64,000 nt of DNA from Nocardia testacea NBRC 100365 (GCF_000308775.1 NZ_BAGJ01000271.1:1-64000), one strand, 5' to 3'; counted from the stretch's first letter, positions 1 to 9,112 are shown. The notes: generated by a model from the sequence alone, not told the origin. Numbers and translations are program-made.

Positions 1-1
1 C

Positions 2-946
2 ATCACCGAGGACCCGGTGCCCGGCCTCACACATATCGCCGACGACGGCCGCTACGCCTATCTCGCGGCGGATGGGGAGACCACCGTCCTGGACAGCGGC
101 AGCTGGGTCGTCGACCACGGCGACCATGTGCACTACTACCGGGCCGAGCCGCGCCGGGTCGGCACGCTGCCGGGGTCCGTCCGGTCCGCGGCCGGTGACA
201 CCGTCGTCGCCGCGGCGGTACTGGGCGACGGTTCGACCGCCACCGCGGACCGGGCCGCACTCGACGAGGGCGCCCTCAGCCCCGGTCCGGTGGTGAACGG
301 TCCCGCTCTCCCCTACGGGGGCCACCTCCTCGTCGCGGACGCCGGCCGGGTCCAGGTGCGTGGCCGGGAGAACGCACCGGTGCAGACCCTGGAGCCGCGG
401 TGCGATCGGCCCGGCGGGCAAACGGTGACCCGCCGCGGCGCCGTGTTCTCCTGCGCCGACGGCGCGCTGGTGGTCACCGAACGCGACGACCGGTTCACCG
501 CGGAGAAGATGCCGTACCCGGCGGGGACGACCGGCAGCGCGGCGGGGTTCTTCCACCGGCGCGGCAGCGATGTGCTGGTGGCCGTGCGGGATTCGCGGGT
601 CCTGGTACTCGATATCGCCCGCCGCACCTGGCGGCCGATCGGCCCCGGGCCCGTGGTCGCGGCGACCACGGCGGGGGCGGGCACCGATGTCCTGACCCTC
701 GACGCCGCGGGGGTTTTGCACTCCTACGACCCTGAAACCGGGGCCGAGACCGGGCACCGGGCCCTCCCGTCGGGACCCGTGGACCCCGCGAGGCCACCGG
801 TCCTGCTGGTCGACGCGGATCGCGCCTATGTCAACGAACCGGCCGCCCGCCGGATCCACGAGATCGACTATGCCGACGGCCTCCGGATCGCCCGCACCTT
901 CGATCTCGACATCACCCCCGATCTGATGGTGGAGACCGGCCGATGA
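2..946 (+). CDS. AztD-like periplasmic zinc chaperone paralogue, 5' truncated by window
   Basis: The frame is open to the left window edge, so the start lies outside; an internal GTG at 17 is probably not the real start. The product reads as a beta-propeller-like secreted protein: repeated short strands with GDGST and PETGAE-type turns, and a C-terminal R-I-H-E-I-D-Y strand. Its last 60 residues resemble the end of the AztD gene at 1912 (IAYV/RAYV, then I-H-x-I-D), so the two look like paralogues. The stop TGA overlaps the ATG of the AztC gene (ATGA at 943), indicating translational coupling. Known for the family: AztD proteins pass zinc to the AztC binding protein. The chaperone role here is inference; without the N-terminus I cannot see the signal peptide. 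The gene could equally be an unrelated propeller lipoprotein. Confidence 0.6.
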   Translation: MTEDPVPGLTHIADDGRYAYLAADGETTVLDSGSWVVDHGDHVHYYRAEPRRVGTLPGSVRSAAGDTVVAAAVLGDGSTATADRAALDEGALSPGPVVNGPALPYGGHLLVADAGRVQVRGRENAPVQTLEPRCDRPGGQTVTRRGAVFSCADGALVVTERDDRFTAEKMPYPAGTTGSAAGFFHRRGSDVLVAVRDSRVLVLDIARRTWRPIGPGPVVAATTAGAGTDVLTLDAAGVLHSYDPETGAETGHRALPSGPVDPARPPVLLVDADRAYVNEPAARRIHEIDYADGLRIARTFDLDITPDLMVETGR

Positions 947-1860
947 ACACCGCACTCCGACTCTGCGTGGCGCTGCTCGTCGCGATACTGCCTCTCGCCG
1001 GCTGCGGCGTGACGAACTCCGGCGGCGGCGGGATCGTCGTCACCACGGATATTCTCGGCGATATCACCCGGACCGTGGTCGGGGAAGCGGCAGCGGTCAC
1101 GGTTCTGATGCCGCCCGGTTCCGACCCGCACTCCTTCGCCCTCTCGGCGCAGGAGGCCGCCGTCCTCGACGAGGCCGACCTCATCGTCGAGAACGGCCTG
1201 GGCCTGGAAGAAGGATTGGCCCGCCACGTGACGACGGCCGCGGACGCCGGGGTCGCGACCCTGCCGGTCGGCGCCGAGATCGATCCCCTCCCCTACCGCG
1301 GTGGGGACGCCGCGGGGCAACCGGACCCACATTTCTGGACCGACCCGCAGCGGGTACACCGCGCAGTCGAGGTCATCCGCGACCGGGTGATCGACACCGT
1401 TCCCGGGATCGACGCCGACACCGTGCGCGCCAACGCCGACCGGTACCTCGTCGAACTCGACCGGTTGCAGCGGTGGATGTCGGATCAGTTCGCCGGTATC
1501 GCACCCGAGCGCCGCAAACTGGTCACCAATCACCATGTGTTCGGTTATCTGGCGGCACGTTTCGACTTCGAGGTGGTGGGCGCCGTCATCCCCGGCGGCA
1601 CCACCCTGGCCTCGCCGAGCGCCGCCGACCTCGCGGACCTGGCCGCGGCCGTGCGCAGCACCGGGGTCCCGGCGATCTTCGTCGATTCCGCCCGGCCGGA
1701 CCGGCTGGCCCGCGCCCTGGCCGAACAAGCGGGCGTGCGGGTGCGCATCGTCGGCCTGCACTCGGAATCACTGACCGCGCCCGGTGCCGGCGCGGCCACC
1801 TACCTGGAAATGATGCGCGCCAACACCACCGCGATGGTCGAGGGTCTGGCTTCCGCGTAA
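943..1860 (+). CDS. aztC: Zinc ABC transporter substrate-binding lipoprotein AztC
   Basis: 305 aa, cluster A-I (ZnuA/TroA-like) solute-binding protein. The N-terminus is a signal peptide with lipobox L-A-G-C (Cys21), so it should be membrane-anchored outside the cell. Candidate zinc ligands are visible: His63 (D-P-H-S-F), His130 (P-D-P-H-F-W), His197/198 (N-H-H-V-F-G-Y) and the acidic residue in V-D-S-A-R (Asp248). The long His-rich acidic loop of classical ZnuA is absent, as in AztC proteins, which receive zinc from AztD. The gene lies between two AztD-type genes; the permease and ATPase (aztAB) are probably upstream, outside the window. Start ATG 943 overlaps the previous stop. No zinc-repressor box can be tested because the operon promoter is outside the window. 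Confidence 0.9.
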   Translation: MNTALRLCVALLVAILPLAGCGVTNSGGGGIVVTTDILGDITRTVVGEAAAVTVLMPPGSDPHSFALSAQEAAVLDEADLIVENGLGLEEGLARHVTTAADAGVATLPVGAEIDPLPYRGGDAAGQPDPHFWTDPQRVHRAVEVIRDRVIDTVPGIDADTVRANADRYLVELDRLQRWMSDQFAGIAPERRKLVTNHHVFGYLAARFDFEVVGAVIPGGTTLASPSAADLADLAAAVRSTGVPAIFVDSARPDRLARALAEQAGVRVRIVGLHSESLTAPGAGAATYLEMMRANTTAMVEGLASA

Positions 1861-1911
1861 CCGGGAACGCTGCGATATCCCGCAGCCAGCAGAAAAGAAT
1901 GAGGGAGCGTT

Positions 1912-3066
1912 ATGCACATTCGGACCGGCCCGATCCGGGCCGCGGCCCTGACCGGCCTGCTCACCGCGGTCGTCGCCGCGAGCGGCTGTGGTACCGGCAC
2001 CACCGAGGAGACGGCGATCGCCGATCCGCTGGCCGTGACCTACGACGGCGGTATCCATCTCCTGGACGGCAACACACTGGTGCGCGCCGGCGGTGTCGAA
2101 CTCCCGGGATTCAACCGGGTCAATCCGGCCGGCGACGACCGGCACATCATCGTGTCGACCGCCGCGGGTTTCCGGGTGTTCGACGCCGTCGGCGGCCGGT
2201 TCACCGATATCGAGTTCCCCGGGCCGAAGCCCGGGCACGTCGTGCGGCACGCCGGTCGCACGGTGCTGTTCACCGACGGTACCGGCACCGTGACCTCCTT
2301 CGACCCGGCCGAACTCGCCGCGGGCGCACCGCAGACCAGCGAATATCGTGCCGCGCACGCACATCACGGGGTGGCTGTGGAACTGGAGAGCGGCGAACTG
2401 GCCGTCACGCTCGGTACCGAGGAGGAGCGGGTCGGGCTGGCGATCCTGGACGTCGACCGCACGGAGATCACCCGCAGCGAGCAGTGCCCGGGAGTGCACG
2501 GCGAGGCCACCGCGGCCGGCGATACGCTGGTCGTCGGCTGCCAGAACGGGGCACTGGTCTACCGCGACGGCAAACTCACCAAGATCACCAGCCCGGATTC
2601 CTACGGGCGGATCGGCAATCAGGCCGGTAGCGAGAAGTCGCCGATCGTGCTCGGCGACTACAAGAAGGACGAGCACGCGGAACTGGAACGTCCCGAACAG
2701 ATCTCGCTGATCGATACCGAAGCCGGAACCATCCGCCTGGTCGATATCGGCACCAGCTACACCTTCCGTTCGCTCGCCCGGGGGCCGGAGGGCGAGGCGC
2801 TCGTCCTCGGTACCGACGGCGGACTGCGGGTGATCGACCCGGTGACGGGCAAGGTCGTGCGGACGATCGATGTGCTCGACCCGTGGCAGGAACCCATCGA
2901 CTGGCAGCAGCCGCGCCCGGCGCTGTTCGTGCGGGACGGCATCGCCTATGTCAGCGATACCGCGACCAAGCAGATCCACCGGATCGATCTGGCCGCCGGC
3001 ACGGTGACCGCGTCGGTGACCCTGTCGGAAATCCCCAACGAGATCAGCGGCGTCCTCGCGTCCTGA
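1912..3066 (+). CDS. aztD: Zinc metallochaperone AztD
   Basis: 384 aa. The signal peptide ends near A-A-S-G-C-G (lipobox-like, Cys about 24), followed by a seven-bladed-propeller-type repeat protein (GGIHLLDGN, AAGFRVFDA and similar blades). Potential zinc-binding histidines include a cluster A-H-A-H-H-G near residue 150 and C-P-G-V-H-G near 195. In characterised Azt systems AztD is a periplasmic protein that transfers zinc directly to AztC; the preceding AztC gene supports that assignment. RBS GAGGGAG stands 4 nt before the ATG. The 51-nt spacer from aztC contains no evident terminator, so the genes should be co-transcribed. Length and order are typical of the actinobacterial locus. Confidence 0.85.
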   Translation: MHIRTGPIRAAALTGLLTAVVAASGCGTGTTEETAIADPLAVTYDGGIHLLDGNTLVRAGGVELPGFNRVNPAGDDRHIIVSTAAGFRVFDAVGGRFTDIEFPGPKPGHVVRHAGRTVLFTDGTGTVTSFDPAELAAGAPQTSEYRAAHAHHGVAVELESGELAVTLGTEEERVGLAILDVDRTEITRSEQCPGVHGEATAAGDTLVVGCQNGALVYRDGKLTKITSPDSYGRIGNQAGSEKSPIVLGDYKKDEHAELERPEQISLIDTEAGTIRLVDIGTSYTFRSLARGPEGEALVLGTDGGLRVIDPVTGKVVRTIDVLDPWQEPIDWQQPRPALFVRDGIAYVSDTATKQIHRIDLAAGTVTASVTLSEIPNEISGVLAS

Positions 3067-3075
3067 TCGGGGCGC

Positions 3076-3117
3076 GGAGGTCCGCCCGGCACGGCGTGAG
3101 GGGCCGGGCGGGCCTCC
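3076..3117. terminator. Bidirectional hairpin terminator between convergent genes
   Basis: A 15-bp stem (arms 3076-3090 and 3103-3117, one T-G wobble) with a 12-nt loop lies between the aztD stop and the convergent membrane-protein gene. There is no U-tract, as is common for actinobacterial terminators. Confidence 0.6.
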
Positions 3118-3159
3118 TGTCGCAGGCACCGGACAAGACCGCCCGCCACACCGGCGCGA

Positions 3160-5412
3160 TCAGAAGCTCCACGGGTCCGGCCCTTCCGCAGGATCGACGT
3201 GGTCCAGGTTGGCGACCCGCATGGCCGAACGCAGGAGGCGGGCTCGATTGACCTCCGTCGGATCGTCGTAGTAGGCCTGCGCCACCGCGAGATGGGCCGC
3301 CGACAGCCGGCTGCCGATCGACCATCGGGTATCACGGCCCACGGCGTTCCATTCGGCGGGCGAGATCGCGGCGCGCAGCGCGCGCCCGGAATCCCAGTTC
3401 CGCTCGACCCGGCGGATGAAGTCCCGGTCCAGGATCGCTTCCGCGGCGGGCGCGTTGCTGTGCCGCGCGAAACCTTCGGCCGCGACCACCGCCTGCGCCG
3501 CGAACGCCCGCGCGCCCGGTTCGTCCGCGCGGTTGTAGGCCGCGAACGCGGCGGCCACGGTCTTCTGCAGGGGCAGGAAACCGTAGGGCCCCTGCGATCT
3601 GGTCGACTCCTGCACCGAGAACGCCTCCAGCGCGCCCGCGACCAGGTGGTCGGGGGCGCCGATCGCACGTAGCACCGGGACCAGCTGCGAGTCGGGGATC
3701 CTGTTGTCGCGCATCATCTTCAATGTTCGCGCCACCCCCATTTCGCTGCCGGTGCCGCCGAATCGCTCCGCTTCCCGCAAGGCGACCAGGCGCCAGTTGT
3801 ACCGGGCCAGATGACTCCACCGGAACGATTCCTCCATGCTCGCGCTGGAGGCGATGGCCGCCCGCTGCACCGTGCGGACGCCCCGCGCCAGAGGGTCGAA
3901 CGGACGTACAGTACCGGCCGCCATCCACGCCACGAGCGGCGAATTGTCGAGGGTGTTCACATCCCCGAGTGTTCTGATCATTCCGGGCGGGGATCCGCCG
4001 GCCGCTCGCCCGCCTCCCGCACCGCCGCCGGACCCCGGCCCGACCGCGCGACCGCCGAGGGCCGCACCGATCCGCCCGGCCACCTGGTCCGACCCCCGGG
4101 AGAGGCCTCGCCGGAGGCGGGACAGTTGCGAGATCGCCACGATCTCGACGAGTGCCGCGAGCACGAGCACCGGGAACACCTGCCCGGGCGCCTGGCGGAA
4201 GAGGTTGCCCAGGAAGAGCAGATAGACCCCCAGGAACACGGTGAACGCGCACATCCGGACCGCGGCGAAGCCGCAGGTGACCAGATTGCGGACGAGGAAG
4301 GTCTGGGTGGGGCCGTAGACGTAGCCGCCGGCGGCGAACCCGAAGATCGCCAGGAACCCGTGGTAGATGGAATCCAGCGCGCACCGCAGCACGAGTCCGG
4401 CCAGGTAGACGGCGAAGACCAGCAGCACGGTGGCACAGGCGAGCAGCAGCAGGCCCGCGCCGAGCTGACCCATCGTCGGCCGCGCCATCCGTTCCGCGGC
4501 GCCGCGATCACCGCACGCCGCGATATCCGCCCGCAGGGCATCGATATCTCCGGCGTTGACCCCCGCGCTCCACACCGCGCCGCACCGATCGTCGAGTACA
4601 TGCCCGAAATTCCAGACCTGCACCGGGCGCCGGGCGAAATCGTCGGCGGTACTCGCCGACAGGGCCTCGACGAGCCGACCGGGTTCGGAGTTCGCGCCGT
4701 CGAGGCCCGCCGCGACCGACATTCCCACATCACGTCCTCGGGCCAGCAGCCCGTCCGAAGACACCAGATCCGCACCGGGACCGAACACCAGCAGCCCGCC
4801 GAGCACGCCGACCGCCGCCATCGTCACAATTTGCCGGGCCGCCGCGGCCGGCCTTCCGCGAATTATGAACCACGCCACTATAAATGCGCCGAACGTGGCC
4901 GCGGTGAGCGATATCACCGGATCGGAGAGTTGCCTCGAAAGCGCTTCCGCCACACCGTGCAGCGCGGCCGAGAAAAGGTCCAGCCAACGAAAACTCAACG
5001 CATATACGATGAACCATATCGCCGTGGTCACGATAACCATATAACCCACGAATTCCAGGCCGATCAACGTCCACAGGACCGTGGCGCCGGGGTTGGCCAG
5101 GCTGCTCCGGTCGACCAGGAACGGATAGTCGGCCAGGGCGACGCCACCCGAATCCACCACTCCTGTCCAGGCCAAACCATCCATCCGGGATACCGCCGGG
5201 TGCGCCTGCCCGGGCTCCGCGGCCACCGCCACCGCGCCGACACCGCCCGGGATGATCAGAATTACGTAAAGCAATGCGACACAATACTTCCCGCGTCGCC
5301 ACCACGCATTCGCAGCAGAATTCCGCCCGCGAAACGGCGGAGATATCGAACCCACTCGGGTCAACGTCCGAACAGAACTGGCATGATTTTTGACGCTCTT
5401 TTCCACTATCAA
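3160..5412 (-). CDS. Polytopic membrane protein, TrbL/VirB6-like organisation
   Basis: About 750 aa from the TTG at 5412 (GAGG 5 nt upstream) or GTG 5406; the frame stays open to 5592, but that extension is Arg/Pro-rich and looks non-coding. An N-terminal hydrophobic segment ending A-V-A-A-E-P resembles a signal or first membrane helix. Then come six or more membrane segments in two groups (FVGYMVIVTTAIWFIVYAL; FGAFIVAWFII; VGVLGGLLVF; LLLLACATVLLVFAVYLAGL; FLAIFGFAAGG; FTVFLGVYLLFL; FPVLVLAALVEIVAI), a Gly/Ala-rich linker, and a roughly 250-residue soluble helical tail. The layout recalls TrbL/VirB6 conjugation membrane proteins, but no other transfer gene is nearby, so function stays open. 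Divergent from the TerD-domain gene, sharing a short promoter region. Confidence 0.55.
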   Translation of the reverse strand: MIVEKSVKNHASSVRTLTRVGSISPPFRGRNSAANAWWRRGKYCVALLYVILIIPGGVGAVAVAAEPGQAHPAVSRMDGLAWTGVVDSGGVALADYPFLVDRSSLANPGATVLWTLIGLEFVGYMVIVTTAIWFIVYALSFRWLDLFSAALHGVAEALSRQLSDPVISLTAATFGAFIVAWFIIRGRPAAAARQIVTMAAVGVLGGLLVFGPGADLVSSDGLLARGRDVGMSVAAGLDGANSEPGRLVEALSASTADDFARRPVQVWNFGHVLDDRCGAVWSAGVNAGDIDALRADIAACGDRGAAERMARPTMGQLGAGLLLLACATVLLVFAVYLAGLVLRCALDSIYHGFLAIFGFAAGGYVYGPTQTFLVRNLVTCGFAAVRMCAFTVFLGVYLLFLGNLFRQAPGQVFPVLVLAALVEIVAISQLSRLRRGLSRGSDQVAGRIGAALGGRAVGPGSGGGAGGGRAAGGSPPGMIRTLGDVNTLDNSPLVAWMAAGTVRPFDPLARGVRTVQRAAIASSASMEESFRWSHLARYNWRLVALREAERFGGTGSEMGVARTLKMMRDNRIPDSQLVPVLRAIGAPDHLVAGALEAFSVQESTRSQGPYGFLPLQKTVAAAFAAYNRADEPGARAFAAQAVVAAEGFARHSNAPAAEAILDRDFIRRVERNWDSGRALRAAISPAEWNAVGRDTRWSIGSRLSAAHLAVAQAYYDDPTEVNRARLLRSAMRVANLDHVDPAEGPDPWSF

Positions 5413-5615
5413 CCCGGCCTCGGGGTACCGAAGGATTATCCATTTCGATTCGGGACCGGCAAGAAATGAATTCTCGGTGGTGGAAATGGTTGCCGGGCGC
5501 CGGGCGGGTGGGAGCGCGAGCGGCGGAGCCCGCGGGTGTCGTGAACCCGGGGCCGGGGCCGGCCGGCGAGACCTAGGCTGGACGCCGACCACCGAGTCGA
5601 GCGACCGGAGTGCAG

Positions 5616-6914
5616 ATGTCCCGAGTGATCAGCAAAGGCGGCAACGCCACCGTGGCGGGCGGACAGTTGCGGGTCTCCGCGGCGCCGGCCGGCCTCGACC
5701 TGACCGTGCTGTGCCTGCGCCCGGACGGCAGGGTCGGCAGTGATGACGATTTCGTCTTCTACAACCAGCCGGTCTCCCCGGACGGCGCCGTCCGGCTGGC
5801 CGGGGCCGCGATCGAGATCGACCTGCCGGGGGTCGCCGCGAGGACGGACCGGCTGGTGGTCGCGGCCTCGGTGGACAGCGGATCCTTCGGTGGTATCGCA
5901 CTGCACGTGGTGATCGCCGAGCGCGCCGGCGAGACCTACGAACTGCCGATCACCGGGCTCGGCACCGAGACCACCGTCATCCTCGCCGAGGTGTACCGGC
6001 GAGGCGGTACCTGGAAGATCCGCAATGTGGGCCAGGGGTACGCCAGCGGACTGGCCGGACTGGCCACCGATTTCGGTATCACGGTGGACGACGCGGCGGA
6101 CCCGGCTCCGGACGGTACCCCGCCGGCGGTGCCGCAATCCGCGCCGGCGGCCGGATACCCGCCGCCGCTCGCACCCCCGCAGCGACCCACACCTCCCCCA
6201 CCGGCTCCGTCGGCCCCACCGGCACCGCCCACGATGCCGCCGCCGGGGCCCGTCCCGAATCCCGCGCCCGCCACCGCCTCGGCGCCCGGGGTCGACTTCT
6301 CCAAGGGCGCCGTCACTCTCACCAAGGGTGCGCCGCCGGTGCTCCTGCAGAAGGCGCCACTGTTGCGGTTACGGGTGGCCTGGGCCAGCGGTACGGATTA
6401 CGAGGCATACGCGCTGGTCGTCCTGGCCGACGGGACCGTCGTGCACGTCGCGACCTTCCCGGCCGCCGGTATCCCCGCCAATCCCCGGCACGGCGATCTG
6501 GTGCGCCATCTCGGGGACCGGGGCCGCGGTGACATCCGGCGCGGCGGCGGGCAGACCGAGGAGATCATCGAAGTTCGGCTCGCCCCCGAGATCGTGGCGG
6601 TGATCCCGGTGGCGTATTCGGCGATCAACAACGGCACCGGCTCGTTTCACAAATACCGGGTGACGTTGTCGATCGAGAACGGCGCCGATACCGTGTCGAT
6701 TCCCGCCGATCAGGCCAAGAAATCCGGCTGGATCTTCACCTGTGTGCCGGGCATCGTCCACAACCGCGCGGAGGGTGTACTGATCGAGCGGCTCGAGCTC
6801 TACAGCCGGCGTTTCTCCGAGCGCCGCCCGGCCGCGATTCTGCACCCGGACGGGCGGGTGGAGGTGCGGATGGACAAAGGCCCGGTGAACCAGTTCAAGG
6901 CGGACAACACCTGA
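5616..6914 (+). CDS. Double TerD-domain protein
   Basis: 432 aa. Start ATG 5616 has GGAG 5 nt upstream. Residues 1-155 form a TerD domain: I-S-K-G-G-N start, L-R-P-D-G, then D-D-D-F-V-F-Y-N-Q and the acidic I-E-I-D-L strand of the calcium-binding core. About 60 residues of Pro/Ala linker follow, then a second TerD-like domain beginning F-S-K-G-A-V-T-L-T-K-G (about residue 228), ending V-R-M-D-K-G. TerD proteins belong to tellurium/stress-response systems and are thought to act with membrane partners. Here the neighbour is the divergent polytopic membrane protein, which may be a partner (inference). No other ter genes (terC, terB, PRTase/ATP-grasp) are in view. The second domain has fewer acidic residues, so only the first may bind calcium. 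Confidence 0.75.
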   Translation: MSRVISKGGNATVAGGQLRVSAAPAGLDLTVLCLRPDGRVGSDDDFVFYNQPVSPDGAVRLAGAAIEIDLPGVAARTDRLVVAASVDSGSFGGIALHVVIAERAGETYELPITGLGTETTVILAEVYRRGGTWKIRNVGQGYASGLAGLATDFGITVDDAADPAPDGTPPAVPQSAPAAGYPPPLAPPQRPTPPPPAPSAPPAPPTMPPPGPVPNPAPATASAPGVDFSKGAVTLTKGAPPVLLQKAPLLRLRVAWASGTDYEAYALVVLADGTVVHVATFPAAGIPANPRHGDLVRHLGDRGRGDIRRGGGQTEEIIEVRLAPEIVAVIPVAYSAINNGTGSFHKYRVTLSIENGADTVSIPADQAKKSGWIFTCVPGIVHNRAEGVLIERLELYSRRFSERRPAAILHPDGRVEVRMDKGPVNQFKADNT

Positions 6915-6920
6915 ATTCTC

Positions 6921-6952
6921 ATCTTTACAAGCATTACAATCTTTTAAGAGCT
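6921..6952. promoter_or_regulatory. Candidate GntR operator, two tandem copies
   Basis: ATCTTTACAAGCAT (6921-6934) and a weaker copy starting ATCTTTTAAGAG (6939) lie about 75 bp upstream of the GntR start. The first matches 11 of 14 positions of the element found at 19423 and 63479. Probably autoregulatory. Confidence 0.5.
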
Positions 6953-7010
6953 AATAGGTTCACTGATAAACTCGCGGAATGGTGCACATTCGCGACCGGA
7001 AGCGGTTCTC

Positions 7011-7814
7011 GTGACGGCCCCGCGCCGGGGGCGGGTCACCCAGCACCGGGTGGCCCAGACCGTGGCGGCCGAACTACGGACCCGCATACTCAACGGCACC
7101 GACGACTACCGGCTGCCGACCCAGGACCAGCTGGTCCAGGAGTTCGGTGTCTCCTACCCCTCGATCCGGGAGGCCATCCGCATCCTGGAAACCGAGGGCC
7201 TGGTCACCGTGCGGCGCGGAAACGTCGGCGGCGCGGAGGTCCACCGGCCCGACGAGACCTCGGCCGCCTACCATCTCGGGCTGGCCCTGCAGGGCGGCCG
7301 GGTGACGTTGCGCGATCTGGCCACCGGCCTGCAGATGCTCGAACCCATGTGCGCCGCGGAATGCGCCCGCCGCGAGGACCGGCTCGAGGTGGTGGTTCCG
7401 GCGCTCACCGCGAATATCGAGAAATCCGCCGAGGTGATCGACGACGGGGTGGCCTTCACCCAGACCGCACGCGAATTCCACGATCTCGTGGTGTCCTTCA
7501 CCCCGAACGCCACCGTGCGTTACGTGGTCAGCAGTCTGGTCGCCCTGTGGTCGGCGCAGGAGGAGGCCTGGGCCGAGGCCCTGACCGGCCGGGGCGAATA
7601 CCCGTCGCCGGAGCAGGCCCGGGCCGCGGTACGCACCCACCAGAAGATTGTCGACGATATCGCCGCCGGGCAGGCGTCGGCGGCCGAGCACATGGCCTGC
7701 GCGCATCTGGCCGCCACCCAGGCACTGCTGCTGGAGCGGTTCGACGACGGCATCGTCAACGCGTCGTCGGCGCCGGCCCAGCAGGCCATCCGGTCCGGCG
7801 CCGGCCGGCGCTGA
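7011..7814 (+). CDS. FadR/GntR-family transcriptional regulator
   Basis: 267 aa, start GTG 7011. Residues 10-75 form a winged helix-turn-helix with the GntR signature (LPTQDQLVQEFGVSYPSIRE, then AIRILETEGLVTVRRG). Residues 95-245 form an all-helical FCD-type effector domain with candidate metal-binding histidines (E-F-H-D-L and R-T-H-Q-K). FCD regulators usually sense carboxylic acids or acyl intermediates and repress catabolic operons. An AT-rich upstream stretch holds repeats matching an element in front of the Rieske/BVMO operon and of the CaiB/ligase pair, so this protein is the best candidate regulator of those genes (inference). It ends head-to-tail against the convergent thioesterase gene with no spacer. 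Confidence 0.85.
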   Translation: MTAPRRGRVTQHRVAQTVAAELRTRILNGTDDYRLPTQDQLVQEFGVSYPSIREAIRILETEGLVTVRRGNVGGAEVHRPDETSAAYHLGLALQGGRVTLRDLATGLQMLEPMCAAECARREDRLEVVVPALTANIEKSAEVIDDGVAFTQTAREFHDLVVSFTPNATVRYVVSSLVALWSAQEEAWAEALTGRGEYPSPEQARAAVRTHQKIVDDIAAGQASAAEHMACAHLAATQALLLERFDDGIVNASSAPAQQAIRSGAGRR

Positions 7815-8720
7815 CTACAGCCGGGCCGCGCTGGGGATCTCGCGCACCGGTCCGGTGTCGAACGCGCGGATCATGGCGTCCTGGGTGAACGACGCGATCA
7901 ACGCTCCGGCGCGGGTGCTGATCTGACCCCGGATATGGGCCGTACCCGCCCCGACGAACGTCGCTTCGTGGTGGTAGCGCAGCCAGCCGTCCCAGGCCAC
8001 CGGGTCGTGGAAGGTGATCCCGATACCCATGGGCGCGGTCGACAGCGTGTGGTGTGCCTGTGCCGTGCCCAGGCCCGGATGCGGCCGCAGCGCGGTCGAG
8101 ATGCCCAGGTGGCCGGTGAAATGGGCGAGCACCGCGCGCCGGAGTTCGTCGGCGGCGGGCACCTCCTCGTAGCGCAGCCACGCGTCCACCACGGGCGGGC
8201 CCACCTCGTCCGGATCGTTGATATCGGCACAGTCGATGATGCGCACCTCGCGGCCCGGTAGCGCCAGACTCGCCTCCGGGCCGGCGGTCTCGGGGCCGGC
8301 GACCGGCGGTCCGGCGGGGGTGTCCCGGCGCACCAGATCCGGCTGCGGAACGTCCAGCAACAGGGTGCAGCCGGTCCGGATCTTCGCACCCTGCCGGGCG
8401 TCGACGGTGACACCGGCGAAACTCCGCCCCGTCCGGATCGGGGTGGCGGTGAACTCCAGCGGCAACTCGGGATCGGCGGCGGAGACGAACAGCGCGTGCG
8501 CGGTGCGCACCGTCCGGCCGGGCAGGGCCCTGGACGCGGCGACGATGCTCTGCCCGAGTATCTGGCTGCCGTCCACCACCCGTCGGGTGCCGCCGTCACT
8601 GTCGCCGAGGAAGCGCCCGGGGATCGCGGGATCGGCTCGCACATCGAAGATCTCGATCATTCGCGCCATCGACGACGCCGGGCGCTGTCCGGGCGGTTCC
8701 GGCGCGGGTTGCCCACTCAC
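7815..8720 (-). CDS. Acyl-CoA thioesterase, TesB/double hot-dog family
   Basis: 301 aa from GTG 8720, whose GTGA overlaps the stop of the DUF427 gene; the frame extends further upstream but only as Arg-rich shadow sequence. It has two hot-dog halves: the N-terminal half carries the V-D-G-S-Q-I-L-G-Q-S-I-V-A-A-S helix typical of TesB; the C-terminal half carries D-P-V-A-W-D-G-W-L-R-Y and G-Q-I-S-T-R-A-G-A-L-I-A-S-F-T-Q-D, including the Asp-Gln-Thr/Ser catalytic-type elements. It should hydrolyse acyl-CoA to free acid and CoA in the cytosol, relieving CoA sequestration during beta-oxidation. The neighbouring GntR gene and catabolic operon fit that role. Substrate chain type is not predictable. 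Confidence 0.85.
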   Translation of the reverse strand: MSGQPAPEPPGQRPASSMARMIEIFDVRADPAIPGRFLGDSDGGTRRVVDGSQILGQSIVAASRALPGRTVRTAHALFVSAADPELPLEFTATPIRTGRSFAGVTVDARQGAKIRTGCTLLLDVPQPDLVRRDTPAGPPVAGPETAGPEASLALPGREVRIIDCADINDPDEVGPPVVDAWLRYEEVPAADELRRAVLAHFTGHLGISTALRPHPGLGTAQAHHTLSTAPMGIGITFHDPVAWDGWLRYHHEATFVGAGTAHIRGQISTRAGALIASFTQDAMIRAFDTGPVREIPSAARL

Positions 8721-9112
8721 GACCGGACCCCGGTGTAACGTCCCGCCCCGATGGTGACGGCGACGGCGCTCTGGTCGAACGCGATGTACCCCGCCAGCCG
8801 CGCCACCGGGGGATGGGGCCGCGGATAGGACCAGGCAATCCAGGGCCGATCGCCGCCGGGCAGGGTCCAATAGGACGCTTCACCTTTGAAGGGGCATACG
8901 GTGTGCAGCGCGACGGGCTCGAGCTGGGCGGTATCCACCGCCTCGGGCGGGAAGTACACGACCAGACCGTGGTCCTGTTCGTCCACCAGCAGACAGGCGG
9001 CGCTGGACGCCAGCTGCCGGGCGCCGACGGTCGCGGTGAAGGAGTTGGTGCGGGCCAGCAGGTCCACCCGGTAGTCGGGACGCTGCCGGTAGCCGGACGG
9101 TACTTCGCTCAT
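8717..9112 (-). CDS. DUF427 domain protein
   Basis: 131 aa, start ATG 9112 with GGAG 6 nt upstream. It shows the DUF427 pattern: R-T-N-S-F-T-A-T-V-G, P-E-A-V-D, H-T-V-C-P-F-K-G-E-A-S-Y-W (the conserved C-P-x-K-G-x-A-x-Y-W stretch) and A-W-S-Y-P-x-P. The fold is a small beta-barrel and its biochemical role is not established. The stop overlaps the start of the thioesterase gene, so the two are translated together. Such proteins are often encoded beside fatty-acid or redox genes. No membrane segment or signal is present. Confidence 0.8.
   Translation of the reverse strand: MSEVPSGYRQRPDYRVDLLARTNSFTATVGARQLASSAACLLVDEQDHGLVVYFPPEAVDTAQLEPVALHTVCPFKGEASYWTLPGGDRPWIAWSYPRPHPPVARLAGYIAFDQSAVAVTIGAGRYTGVRS

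Noticed and set aside
3811-5469. 552-residue open frame antisense to the membrane protein gene
   Set aside because: Arg/Pro/His-rich, no family resemblance, no RBS; the opposite strand encodes clear membrane helices. A GC-rich shadow frame.
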